A DNA stretch of 40,657 nucleotides from Anaerolineaceae bacterium (GTDB taxonomy: Bacteria; Chloroflexota; Anaerolineae; Aggregatilineales; Phototrophicaceae): positions 1 through 40,657 of the forward strand of contig JACKCF010000011.1 in assembly GCA_020634165.1 (NCBI GenBank). The letters are read 5' to 3'. Both the position numbers and the translations under genes were made by a program. The notes beneath the pieces were generated by a model that saw nothing but the letters and a program-made list of their open reading frames with translations, ran no database searches and had not been told where the DNA came from. Position 1 is the stretch's first letter. Every line of letters starts with the position of its first letter. Below, piece after piece: positions 6,527 through 14,401 of this stretch.

Positions 6527-7726
6527 CTACTCGATGATCTCGGTGATGATACCAGCGCCGACTGTCAGGCCGCCTTCGCGAATCGCGAATTTGGAGCCAT
6601 TTTCCAGAGCAACCGGGGTAATCAGTTCAACATCCAGGTTGACGTTGTCGCCAGGCATCACCATTTCCACGCCTTCGGGCAGGGTGATGTTGCCGGTTAC
6701 ATCGGTGGTGCGGATGTAGAACTGCGGACGGTACCCACTGAAGAAGGCCTTGTGGCGACCACCTTCGTCCTTCTTGAGGACGTAGACTTCGCAGCGGAAT
6801 TTGCGATGCGGTGTGATGCTGCCCTTCTTGGCCAGAACCATACCACGTTCAACTTCTTCGCGGGTGGTACCACGCAGCAGGATACCAGCGTTGTCGCCAG
6901 CCTGTGCGGAGTCGAGTTCCTTGTGGAACATTTCGATACCGGTGACAACTGTTGTCTGGGTGGCATCACGCAGACCAACGATGTCGATTTCTTCGCCTTT
7001 GCGCAGCGTACCACGCTCAACGCGGCCAGTCACAACTGTACCGCGCCCCTTGATGCTGAAGACGTCTTCAACGGACATCAGGAATGGCTTGTCGGTATCA
7101 CGTTCCGGGGTCGGAATCCAGCTATCGACAGCGTCCATCAGTTCAAGGATTGAGGCATATTCGGGAGCATTCGGATCGGTGCTCTCGCTTTCGGTTGCAG
7201 CCAGAGCGCTACCCTTAATGATCGGGGTGTTGGGATCGAAGTCATAGCTTTCAAGCAGCTCAGACAGTTCCATCTCAACCAGCTCGATCAATTCGGGATC
7301 ATCCATCTGGTCTGTTTTGTTAAGGTAGACAACCATCGCCGGAACGTTAACCTGGTTGGCGAGCAGCACGTGTTCACGAGTCTGCGGCATCGGGCCATCA
7401 GGAGCACTCACAACAAGGATCGCACCATCCATCTGGGCAGCACCAGTGATCATGTTCTTGATATAGTCACGGTGGCCTGGGCAGTCAACGTGTGCATAGT
7501 GACGATTATCGGTTTGATATTCGACGTGGCGGATGTTGATGGTGATGCCACGTTGACGCTCTTCTGGAGCGTTATCGATATCTTCGTAATTCTGACGTTC
7601 CGCTTGACCCCTCAGCGCAAGAACTTTGGTAATTGCTGCGGTCAGCGTGGTCTTACCATGATCGACATGACCGATCGTGCCGATGTTTACATGTGGCTTT
7701 GAACGATCGAACTTACCTTTTGCCAT
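6527..7726 (-). CDS. tuf: Elongation factor Tu
   Basis: EF-Tu brings aminoacyl-tRNA to the ribosomal A site with GTP. The 399-residue protein has GTPase motifs G1 GHVDHGKTT, G2 RGITI, G3 DCPGH, G4 NKTD and G5 GSALA, then the two beta-barrel domains ending GGLTVGAGIITEIIE. The catalytic histidine after PG is present (H85). The next residue is arginine (GHRDY) where bacterial EF-Tu usually has alanine (GHADY); arginine there is typical of the eukaryotic and archaeal homologue. It follows fusA with a 72-nt gap in the classic rpsL-rpsG-fusA-tuf order. It is the only tuf copy in the window. Confidence 0.99.
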   Translation of the reverse strand: MAKGKFDRSKPHVNIGTIGHVDHGKTTLTAAITKVLALRGQAERQNYEDIDNAPEERQRGITINIRHVEYQTDNRHYAHVDCPGHRDYIKNMITGAAQMDGAILVVSAPDGPMPQTREHVLLANQVNVPAMVVYLNKTDQMDDPELIELVEMELSELLESYDFDPNTPIIKGSALAATESESTDPNAPEYASILELMDAVDSWIPTPERDTDKPFLMSVEDVFSIKGRGTVVTGRVERGTLRKGEEIDIVGLRDATQTTVVTGIEMFHKELDSAQAGDNAGILLRGTTREEVERGMVLAKKGSITPHRKFRCEVYVLKKDEGGRHKAFFSGYRPQFYIRTTDVTGNITLPEGVEMVMPGDNVNLDVELITPVALENGSKFAIREGGLTVGAGIITEIIE

Positions 7727-7798
7727 TTTGCGAATTCCTTTATATGTATCTTCTGGCTTCAGATGTTCGTAAACGAGGCCGGATTGCCTCTGTTCTAC

Positions 7799-9901
7799 TT
7801 ATCGCTGACCGCTAATGACTTCTTCAGCCACTGAATTGGGAGCGACAGTATACTGGTCAAATTCCATCGTGAACGTACCCCGGCCCTGCGTCATGTTACG
7901 TAGGTTGGTTGCATAGCCGAACATTTCAGCCAAGGGCACCTGAGCACGAATCGTGGTCATACCAGAACCACGCGGCTCCATCCCCTCGACAATACCACGA
8001 CGGGAAGAAAGATCACCGACGATTGCACCCGTGTAATCGTCCGGCGCAACCGCTTCCACCTTCATCGACGGTTCCATAATGGCCGGAGCAGCGCCTCTGA
8101 CGCCATCCTTCAGGCACATCGAACCTGCGATTTTAAAGGCCATTTCATTACTGTCGACGTCGTGCATACCACCGTCGACCATTGTTGCTTTTACACCAAC
8201 AACCGGGTAGCCTGCAATGACGCCACCTTCTAGCGCTTCTTCCATACCCTTAAACGCAGCACGAATGAATTCAGCAGTGATGGAACCACCTTTGATGCTA
8301 TCGCTGAAGAGGAATGAGCGACCCTTAGCCGCTTCACGATCTTCATCTGTCATTGGCGAGAATTCGACTACCACTCGCGCATACATACCACTACCACCCG
8401 ATTGGCGCTTGAGCGTTGTATCGGCAGTATAATTACGGGTGATCGTTTCACGGTAAGCTACACGTGGGCGTCCCACCTGGGCCTGTACACCATATTCACG
8501 CTTGAGGCGGTCGACAAGAACTTCAAGGTGAAGCTCGCCCATGCCCTTGATCTTGGTCTGGCCAAGGCTGGCATCGACTTCGACCTGGAAGGTGGGGTCT
8601 TCTTCCGCGAGTTTGCGGAGTGCTACGCCCATTTTATCCTGGTCAGCCTTGCTATCCGGTTCAACCGCGACCTCGATAACAGGTTCAGGGAACTTGATGT
8701 TTTCGAGCAGGATCGGTTTGTCAGGTGCACACAGGGTATCACCAGTGAAGGTTTCCTTCAGACCGATGATGGCTGCGATGTCACCAGCGTGTACTTCTTC
8801 AACATCTTCGCGACGATCTGCAAACATGCGCACAATGCGACCCACACGTTCACGGGTAGCTTTGGTGCTGTTGTAAACCTGCGTGCCGCTGCGAAGTACA
8901 CCGCTGTAAACGCGAGTAAATGCCAAGCGGCCATACTGATCGGTGATGATCTTGAAGACCAACGCCGACATCGGTTCGCTGTCATCGGCACTGCGCAGGA
9001 CTTCGACTTCCATATCACGCGGATCGTGGCCTTTGATTGGCGGCACGTCCATCGGTGAAGGCAGAATCGCTACGATTGCATCAAGCAGCATCTGAACACC
9101 CTTGTTCTTGAGGGCAGACCCACAAAGAACCGGATGAATCTTATTGGCGATGGTGCTGGCACGCAGACCGGCCACAACGTCATCGTCGGTGATTTCCTCT
9201 TCCATGAGGAACTTTTCGGTCAGGACATCATCGCTCTCGATGACCTTATCGATCATCTCCTGGCGCATGGTCTCGGCAGCTTCGCGATGGCTTTCCGGGA
9301 TGGGATGGCGCTGGATATCGGTACCCAGGTCATCACCGTATGTCACCAGTTCCATTGAGAGCAGGTCAATGATGCCATTGAAGTCATCACCACTGCCGTA
9401 AGGAATCTGGATCGGAACTGGATTGCCATGCAAACGATCAATAATCATGGAAACAGTACGCTCGAAGTTCGCACCAGTGCGGTCCATCTTATTGATGAAG
9501 CACATACGTGGCACGTTATATTCGCTGGCCTGACGCCAAACTGTTTCTGACTGTGGTTCAACACCTGCGACACTGTCAAAGACAGCGACACCACCGTCGA
9601 GGACGCGCAGGCTGCGCTGTACCTCAGCGGTAAAGTCGACGTGGCCTGGAGTGTCGATGATGTTCACCTGATGACCAGCCCAGCTTGTCGTCACAGCGGC
9701 GGACGTGATCGTGATACCACGTTCACGCTCTTGTTCCATGTAGTCGGTAGTTGCTGCACCGTCATGTACTTCACCAATACGGTGAACCATACCGGTGTAG
9801 TAGAGCACACGCTCGGTGACCGTCGTCTTGCCCGCATCAATATGGGCAATGATGCCAATGTTGCGCACCTTATTGAGATCGAATGTGCTTTTCTTAGCCA
9901 T
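7799..9901 (-). CDS. fusA: Elongation factor G
   Basis: EF-G is the GTPase that drives translocation. With the chosen ATG it is 700 residues, the normal length. Motifs in order: G1 AHIDAGKTT, G2 RGITITSA, G3 DTPGHVDF, G4 NKMDR, G5 GSALKNKG, then domain II, domain IV with GGSITAEFIRAAFKGMEEAL, and the domain V end GRGTFTMEFDQY. A GTG five codons further up would give the same frame, but the ATG at 9901 starts the typical MAKKSTFDLNKVRNIGI and has an AAGG box just upstream. It lies 44 nt after rpsG and 72 nt before tuf. Confidence 0.98.
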   Translation of the reverse strand: MAKKSTFDLNKVRNIGIIAHIDAGKTTVTERVLYYTGMVHRIGEVHDGAATTDYMEQERERGITITSAAVTTSWAGHQVNIIDTPGHVDFTAEVQRSLRVLDGGVAVFDSVAGVEPQSETVWRQASEYNVPRMCFINKMDRTGANFERTVSMIIDRLHGNPVPIQIPYGSGDDFNGIIDLLSMELVTYGDDLGTDIQRHPIPESHREAAETMRQEMIDKVIESDDVLTEKFLMEEEITDDDVVAGLRASTIANKIHPVLCGSALKNKGVQMLLDAIVAILPSPMDVPPIKGHDPRDMEVEVLRSADDSEPMSALVFKIITDQYGRLAFTRVYSGVLRSGTQVYNSTKATRERVGRIVRMFADRREDVEEVHAGDIAAIIGLKETFTGDTLCAPDKPILLENIKFPEPVIEVAVEPDSKADQDKMGVALRKLAEEDPTFQVEVDASLGQTKIKGMGELHLEVLVDRLKREYGVQAQVGRPRVAYRETITRNYTADTTLKRQSGGSGMYARVVVEFSPMTDEDREAAKGRSFLFSDSIKGGSITAEFIRAAFKGMEEALEGGVIAGYPVVGVKATMVDGGMHDVDSNEMAFKIAGSMCLKDGVRGAAPAIMEPSMKVEAVAPDDYTGAIVGDLSSRRGIVEGMEPRGSGMTTIRAQVPLAEMFGYATNLRNMTQGRGTFTMEFDQYTVAPNSVAEEVISGQR

Positions 9902-9945
9902 TTTGACCTTATCCACAAAACCTGATGAACTCAGGCTTTTGCCTA

Positions 9946-10410
9946 CTACTTAAAGTGAGCGAAAGCGCGGTTGGCTTCCGCCATGCGGTGTACTTCGTCG
10001 CGTCTGCGAACGGAGTTACCCTGTCCGTTAGCTGCATCCATCAACTCAGCAGCCAGCTTGCCGGCCATACTACGGCCACCACGACTACGTGAGTTAGAGA
10101 TCAGCCAGCGCATTGCCAATGTAACGGCACGTTCTTCTTTGACGTCTACCGGAACCTGATAGGTGGAACCACCTACGCGGCGCGGTTTTACTTCTACGGT
10201 CGGACGCACATTGCGCAGTGCGGTTTCAAAGACTTCTACCGCATCCTTATTCATACGCTCAGAAACCAGATCGAGCGCATCGTACATGATTCTACGGGCT
10301 GTGCTCTTCTTACCGCCATACATCAGGCGGTTAATGAACATTGCGATGTGTATATTGGCAAACCGGGGATCCGGCTCAACAATACGCTTAAGCGGTGTTC
10401 TTCTCCGCAT
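9946..10410 (-). CDS. rpsG: 30S ribosomal protein S7
   Basis: S7 nucleates assembly of the small-subunit head and lines the E site. The 154-residue protein starts MRRRTPLKRIVEPDPRFANI and carries MFINRLMYGGKKSTARRIMY, the VEVKPRRVGGSTYQVPVDV beta-hairpin, and the C-terminal KRRDEVHRMAEANRAFAH-like segment (here VRRRDEVHRMAEANRAFAH). Length is normal. It is 17 nt after rpsL. Confidence 0.98.
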   Translation of the reverse strand: MRRRTPLKRIVEPDPRFANIHIAMFINRLMYGGKKSTARRIMYDALDLVSERMNKDAVEVFETALRNVRPTVEVKPRRVGGSTYQVPVDVKEERAVTLAMRWLISNSRSRGGRSMAGKLAAELMDAANGQGNSVRRRDEVHRMAEANRAFAHFK

Positions 10411-10427
10411 CGCTCAAATACCCTTTC

Positions 10428-10847
10428 CTATCTTTTCGGCCGCTTGGTACCGTATTTACTGCGGGCCTGTTGACGACCTTCGACACCAGACAGGTCAAGC
10501 GCACCACGAACAATGTGATACCGCACACCTGGCAAGTCCTTCACACGTCCGCCACGCACCAAGACAACACTATGCTCTTGCAGACGATGGCCTTCGCCAC
10601 CGATATACGCTGTGACTTCAATGCCATTGCTGAGGCGAACACGAGCAACCTTACGCAGGGCGGAGTTCGGCTTTTTAGGTGTCATGGTGAATACACGTGT
10701 GCATACACCACGTTTAGCCGGAGCACCCTTAGGCTGACGTGTACGCTTCTGGCTGAAGGCGTTCAGCGTATACTGCAATGCGGGAGCCTTGGTCTTCTTC
10801 TTTTTTGTCTGGCGGCCTTTGCGAACCAACTGATTAATGGTTGGCAT
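10428..10847 (-). CDS. rpsL: 30S ribosomal protein S12
   Basis: S12 lies at the decoding centre and controls accuracy. The 139-residue product has TINQLVRKGR, an N-terminal lysine-rich stretch, KRGVCTRVFTMTPKKPNSAL and GRVKDLPGVRYHIVRG. The two lysines altered in streptomycin-resistant mutants of other species (in TPKKPNSAL and in RVKDLPG) are both present, so the sequence looks streptomycin-sensitive at this protein. It is the first gene of the superoperon, with a promoter about 200 nt upstream and a leader hairpin between. Confidence 0.98.
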   Translation of the reverse strand: MPTINQLVRKGRQTKKKKTKAPALQYTLNAFSQKRTRQPKGAPAKRGVCTRVFTMTPKKPNSALRKVARVRLSNGIEVTAYIGGEGHRLQEHSVVLVRGGRVKDLPGVRYHIVRGALDLSGVEGRQQARSKYGTKRPKR

Positions 10848-10911
10848 GTAACTCTCCGCTTAATTAAATGATCTACAAATGCACCCGGATATCACTTTGT
10901 ATTTAGGCACA

Positions 10912-10940
10912 CAAAAAGGCGTACTGTAACAGGAACGCCT
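10912..10940 (-). terminator. Leader terminator (attenuator) upstream of rpsL
   Basis: On the minus strand AGGCGT and ACGCCT form a 6-bp stem with a smaller inner CTG/CAG stem, followed directly by TTTTTG. This has the form of an intrinsic terminator, yet it lies between the likely rpsL promoter (11049-11077) and the rpsL start (10847). No gene ends here, so transcription attenuation of the superoperon is the simplest reading. Confidence 0.7.
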
Positions 10941-11048
10941 ATCGAATCCGGACATGGCGAGTTACTGCAAAAGTCAGCACTGTCGCCATAAGTGCTCAAT
11001 TCGATATTCATTGCCTACGTATAGGTTAAATATCGGGATAGCGGGTAC

Positions 11049-11077
11049 ATGTTATCAGTCTGATATAGGGTTGTCAA
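11049..11077 (-). promoter_or_regulatory. Sigma70-type promoter of the rpsL superoperon
   Basis: On the minus strand TTGACA (11072-11077, perfect -35) is followed by a 17-bp spacer and TAACAT (11049-11054, four of six matches to the -10 consensus). Transcription would start near 11042, giving a leader of about 195 nt that contains the hairpin at 10917-10940. It is the best promoter match in the gene-free stretch. Confidence 0.75.
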
Positions 11078-11155
11078 GGGATATCGGGGTGGGTTTTAGG
11101 CAGAGTTACAGAGGTAAACGGCAGAAAAATCTGGCAGTGTGCTCAAACAGTGGAC

Positions 11156-11194
11156 GAAGAAAAAGCCTATACTTCGTCTGATGAAGCATAGGCT
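11156..11194 (-). terminator. Terminator of the FHA/receiver gene
   Basis: AGCCTAT (11164-11170) pairs with ATAGGCT (11188-11194), continued by CTTC/GAAG inside, and on the minus strand is followed by TTTTTCTTC. It lies about 20 nt after the stop codon of the gene that ends at 11213. Confidence 0.85.
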
Positions 11195-11212
11195 CGCAGG
11201 TCATGCTATGAT

Positions 11213-12274
11213 TCAGGCTGTTTGAAGCTTGTCAACCATCTCATGCAGCGTTTCAATAAGTTCATCCACTGCTATAGGCTTTGACAGGATGATATCAGCA
11301 CCGGCTTTGATAGCCTGCCCCATCTGATAACCACCAGTCACATTGCTGGTGATCGCAATCGGAATATCCGGCTTTACGCGACTGTGATTGGTAATGGAGA
11401 CCATCTCTTTAACCGTGCCGTTGCCGTTTTGTCTGCCTTCGTTGACGATATGCTTGAGAAGACCCTGGGGTTCGCGGTCTTCCGATGCTGTTTCAGGTAT
11501 GCTGTGGACAGCCTCGGCGGCTTCCACAAGTTGGCGTGTGGACAGACGGAAATGATTGCGCAGATAGCGGATCAGATCAACACCTTTGCTATCGCCAACA
11601 GTCATTTCCATAATGACCATGTCGGGGGGATTTTCATCAATCGCCCGCATAAAGTCCGTATCGCTCATAGCAATGGTAGGCCGGAAGCCCGCTTTCTCAG
11701 CGACAAATCGAAGGACACGACATACTTCTTCGCTCTCATCAAATATGAGGATATTCTGTTTATCGCCAATCACCGGAATCTTGAGCAGGTTCTGCATGCC
11801 GACGTGGGTACGTTCATCAACCAGGGGTTTGATAACGAAATGAATTTGCAATTCCAGTCGCCCTAGACGCAGTCGATCCCGATCATGCACGCGATATTCT
11901 GTTTTGGGTTCTAAAACACGGCCATTGATGAAGGTGCCATTAGCGCTGCCCAGGTCCTGGATTGTGACGCGATTGTCACGAGCCAACATCAGCGCATGGC
12001 GACGCGAAACACCAGCGCCCTGACCACCTAACTCACTTACATCAATATCTGGGAAGATGCCACGCGATTCATCCGAGCGACCAATCAACATCGTGGGTCT
12101 GGTTGTGATATTCACAATATTCGCTGTCCCGACGACGCGCAGCTCAATCACCCAGGGTAATACGGGTTCTTCCAGTGAGCCTGTTCGATCAAGCGGCATC
12201 GGTTCAGCATTGACTGGTTTTTCGAGATAACCGGTTCGCTTATCTTCGTGGCTTGGTTTGCTAAACAACGGCAT
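11213..12274 (-). CDS. FHA domain protein with degenerate response-regulator receiver domain
   Basis: From the ATG at 12274 (GGGAG box 8 nt upstream) the protein has 354 residues. Residues about 43-135 form an FHA domain, a phosphothreonine-binding fold: LIGRSDESRG, VSRRHALML, DLGSANGTFINGR. Residues about 172-350 look like a receiver: ILIFDESEEVCRVLRFVAEKAGF, then DMVIMEM, then IPIAITSN and the conserved lysine in LSKPI (K332). The position of the phospho-accepting aspartate holds glutamate (E223), and about 55 extra residues lie between it and the IPIAITSN strand. No kinase or output domain is seen. It probably acts as a phospho-dependent adaptor in Ser/Thr kinase signalling; this is inference. 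The GTG/ATG frames further upstream lack a ribosome binding site. Confidence 0.85.
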   Translation of the reverse strand: MPLFSKPSHEDKRTGYLEKPVNAEPMPLDRTGSLEEPVLPWVIELRVVGTANIVNITTRPTMLIGRSDESRGIFPDIDVSELGGQGAGVSRRHALMLARDNRVTIQDLGSANGTFINGRVLEPKTEYRVHDRDRLRLGRLELQIHFVIKPLVDERTHVGMQNLLKIPVIGDKQNILIFDESEEVCRVLRFVAEKAGFRPTIAMSDTDFMRAIDENPPDMVIMEMTVGDSKGVDLIRYLRNHFRLSTRQLVEAAEAVHSIPETASEDREPQGLLKHIVNEGRQNGNGTVKEMVSITNHSRVKPDIPIAITSNVTGGYQMGQAIKAGADIILSKPIAVDELIETLHEMVDKLQTA

Positions 12275-12431
12275 GATGTTCTCCCGACCCAAAACTGCTG
12301 ATGGACCGTGTGCTGTTTTATGGAAATACCCTCTCAAAGGGCCATTTCCTATTCTAAGTGCAAAATGTTGATTGAAACCTTGAGTCATTGGCCCGATGAC
12401 AAGATTCTGAAGACTGTATCTGCAAATGAAA

Positions 12432-12455
12432 AAGGCGCAGCCGAGGCTACACCTT
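12432..12455 (-). terminator. Terminator after the CBS-domain gene
   Basis: On the minus strand AAGGTGTAGCC and GGCTGCGCCTT form an 11-bp stem with two G-T pairs and a very small loop, followed by TTTTTCA. It lies about 100 nt past the stop of the CBS gene and upstream of the FHA gene, so the two genes are separate transcription units. The remaining sequence from 12275 to 12431 presumably holds the FHA promoter, for which I found no clear hexamers. Confidence 0.7.
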
Positions 12456-12557
12456 CTTATGAAGTGGCAAATATAGGAAATGAGACCTAGTCATCGGACT
12501 TTATGCCGTACTATGGTCCCGACTCTGGTTGTCTATATCGGCACCAGATATTGATAC

Positions 12558-12989
12558 CTACTCATCAGACTCTGTCAGTTGCGATTCCTGAATATAGGCG
12601 CGCATCACGTCAGTAGCCGTCAGTATCCCCTGCAATTCGTCTTTATGCATGACGACGAGTGCATTGATATGGTTGTCGAGCATCTTCTGGGCTGCTTCCG
12701 GCACGGGCAGGTAAGCGGCAACACAGATCGGTTCTGGCGTCATAATCATGCCAACTTCGGTCTGGTTGAGCACAGCTTCATCCTGCCAGCGCTCTCGCAC
12801 AATGTAGGGCGAGTACTGTGCGAGGCGGCAGTCACGATCACTGACAATGCCGCTAACATTGGCGTCTTCATTAATGACAACCAGATGGCGACACCCACGC
12901 AAATCCATGAGTTCGATGGCTTCTTGCAATGTACTTTTTTCTTCGATGCAGACCACATCATGGGTCATCACATCTGCAACTTTAATCAT
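12558..12989 (-). CDS. CBS domain pair protein
   Basis: From the ATG at 12989, which has a strong GGAGG box, the product has 143 residues and consists of two CBS motifs and little else. CBS1 is IKVADVMTHDVVCIEEKSTL to VSGIVSDRDCRLA; CBS2 is VGMIMTPEPICVAAYLPVPEA to LQGILTATDVMRAYI. Bateman modules of this kind bind adenosyl ligands such as AMP, ATP or NAD and regulate a partner protein. The SDRD and TATD motifs of the two repeats are the usual ribose/phosphate contacts. No enzymatic domain is attached and the partner is not evident from context. It is encoded 78 nt after the small GIY-YIG-like gene, possibly in the same transcript. Confidence 0.88.
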   Translation of the reverse strand: MIKVADVMTHDVVCIEEKSTLQEAIELMDLRGCRHLVVINEDANVSGIVSDRDCRLAQYSPYIVRERWQDEAVLNQTEVGMIMTPEPICVAAYLPVPEAAQKMLDNHINALVVMHKDELQGILTATDVMRAYIQESQLTESDE

Positions 12990-13067
12990 TGCCACCTCCA
13001 AATAAAAATTAGTTTGATTGTGATCCGCACACGCTTTGGAACTGGCAGTGCAAGACATGCCGAAAGC

Positions 13068-13460
13068 CTATCCGGCAGCGGCTGGCGTGGGCGGACTGAG
13101 CTTATCCTGCAAGTACTGATAAATTTCAAAACGATCCGCATAGGGAACATCCGGCAGCAAATTACGCAGCACCATCATAGGAGGATGGCTAAAGACACTC
13201 TGCATATAGACGACATCAACATCCGATAACCGATAGTGCCGCTCGTCGAGTGCTTCCCAGGAAAAACGCTTCTTCAACTTCTCGGTAATATATGGAACGC
13301 TATCCGTAAAAATGACGTGGATGAGTTGGGAGGATTCTGGCAACCGAGTTAATGTTTCACAGGTGGGCTTATCGCCAATGCTCACTGTGCGTAACCAGAA
13401 CTGATCGTTGTGCTTAAGCAAATAAATGACGCCCCAATGGGCTGTACGACTTTTGAACAT
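13068..13460 (-). CDS. Small protein resembling a degenerate GIY-YIG (T5orf172/MUG113-type) domain
   Basis: With the ATG at 13460, preceded by GGAGGGG, the protein has 130 residues. The order of features resembles the T5orf172/MUG113 branch of GIY-YIG domains: GVIYLLKH near residue 10, SIGDKP near 27, a short helix, LIHVIFTDS (46-54), EKLKKRF (60-66) and YRLSDVDVVYMQS (76-88). In active members the strand KIG is followed by a catalytic arginine a few residues on; no arginine is found at the matching place here, so catalysis is doubtful. A proline-rich tail ends the protein. The similarity was judged by eye and is moderate. If wrong, it is a hypothetical protein. A 19-bp palindrome lies about 90 nt upstream. 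Confidence 0.55.
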   Translation of the reverse strand: MFKSRTAHWGVIYLLKHNDQFWLRTVSIGDKPTCETLTRLPESSQLIHVIFTDSVPYITEKLKKRFSWEALDERHYRLSDVDVVYMQSVFSHPPMMVLRNLLPDVPYADRFEIYQYLQDKLSPPTPAAAG

Positions 13461-13547
13461 CAGTATCCCCTCCAACAAACTAACTACAAAACGGATTGGG
13501 GTCTGGATGTAGTGCGACGGTGCTCTAAGCTTATGATAAACGAAAAA

Positions 13548-13566
13548 TGTACACATAATGTGTACA
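13548..13566. promoter_or_regulatory. 19-bp palindrome, candidate operator
   Basis: TGTACACA, a 3-bp spacer TAA and TGTGTACA make a perfect 8-3-8 dyad. It lies between the alpha/beta hydrolase gene and the start of the small GIY-YIG-like gene (about 90 bp upstream), in an AT-rich stretch. The symmetry and spacing suit a dimeric repressor; which one is unknown. As RNA it would be a weak hairpin without a T-run. Confidence 0.5.
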
Positions 13567-13633
13567 GATTGTTATTTATTGGCAATGACAATAAGCTGGC
13601 ATATTCTTAAAGAGGGGCTAAACGACGCTGATG

Positions 13634-14371
13634 TTACTCCCCACTGACACGGTCCAGAAGTGAGATGATGGCAGCGACAACCTGTGATTGCTGGTCATCT
13701 CGGCTAATCGTGGCTGGATTATCACCGCTTTGGTCGCCATAGTAACCGAACTGCCCATGATTTCCGCCTTCAATGGCAACAAATTCCGCCGAAGCCGGAA
13801 GCAGATTTTTACTATCCTGTATGGTCGTCACATTGGCAAGGCCATCCTGCGTGCCATAAATGGATACGGCATCAAGGTCCTCACGACTCGATAGACCATC
13901 ATTCGCCGGATAGGAGGCCATCAACACCAGGCCTTCCACAGTTGTATTGGATTGGGCAAAAAGCGCCGCAGCTACCCCACCCAAACTGTGTCCGCCAACA
14001 ACCCAGTGTTCAATCTCAGGATGCGCGTCAATGACTGCCTGAGCAGCATTAACATTGAAAAATGCCAGATTGAGGGGTGTATATACGATGGCAGCATAAT
14101 AGCCCTCTTCAGCAACCGAGAGTGTCATAGGTGCATAGGCACCGGGCAGCACCTTTCCGCCTGGATACAGGATCAAACCTGTGTCCGGTTGAACATCATG
14201 TGGCATAAATTCAATAAAGCCATCGTCGGTTACTGATACAAGGCTTGTCCCCGCAAGCGAAGCCTGAGCTTCAGGCATCAGGGGGTTGGTTGTGCTCGCC
14301 CAGATTACAAAACCACCAACCAGAAGAATGACGATCACCAGAGCGACAAGGAGGATACGTTTTAGCATCAT
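13634..14371 (-). CDS. Membrane-anchored alpha/beta hydrolase
   Basis: The 245-residue product begins with one hydrophobic segment (residues about 4-25, ILLVALVIVILLVGGFVIWA), which looks like a signal anchor, so the enzyme should act outside the membrane. The catalytic triad of an alpha/beta hydrolase is visible: nucleophile elbow GGHSLGG, aspartate in YGTQDGL and histidine in GGNHGQFG. It resembles the compact dienelactone-hydrolase-like group (Abhydrolase_5). Substrate unknown. It starts 30 nt after the stop of the MFS transporter gene and is probably cotranscribed with it. No cysteine lipobox is present. Confidence 0.82.
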   Translation of the reverse strand: MMLKRILLVALVIVILLVGGFVIWASTTNPLMPEAQASLAGTSLVSVTDDGFIEFMPHDVQPDTGLILYPGGKVLPGAYAPMTLSVAEEGYYAAIVYTPLNLAFFNVNAAQAVIDAHPEIEHWVVGGHSLGGVAAALFAQSNTTVEGLVLMASYPANDGLSSREDLDAVSIYGTQDGLANVTTIQDSKNLLPASAEFVAIEGGNHGQFGYYGDQSGDNPATISRDDQQSQVVAAIISLLDRVSGE

Positions 14372-14401
14372 AACTCACTGATTAAAACTTCTATTTGCGT
14401 G

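Larger units (their letters stand above)
10848..11212. other. 365-nt gene-free stretch: rpsL promoter, leader and upstream terminator
   Basis: No credible reading frame lies here. From right to left it holds the terminator of the upstream FHA gene (11156-11194), the rpsL promoter (11049-11077), and the rpsL leader with its terminator hairpin (10912-10940). The leader between about 10945 and 11040 shows no further strong stems by eye. Confidence 0.7.

Noticed and set aside
8402..9058. Plus-strand open frame of 218 codons
   Set aside because: Antisense to fusA, with no start signal or recognisable domain.
12308..12490. Plus-strand frame of 60 codons in the gap between the FHA and CBS genes
   Set aside because: It reads through the terminator stem at 12432-12455 and lacks a ribosome binding site.
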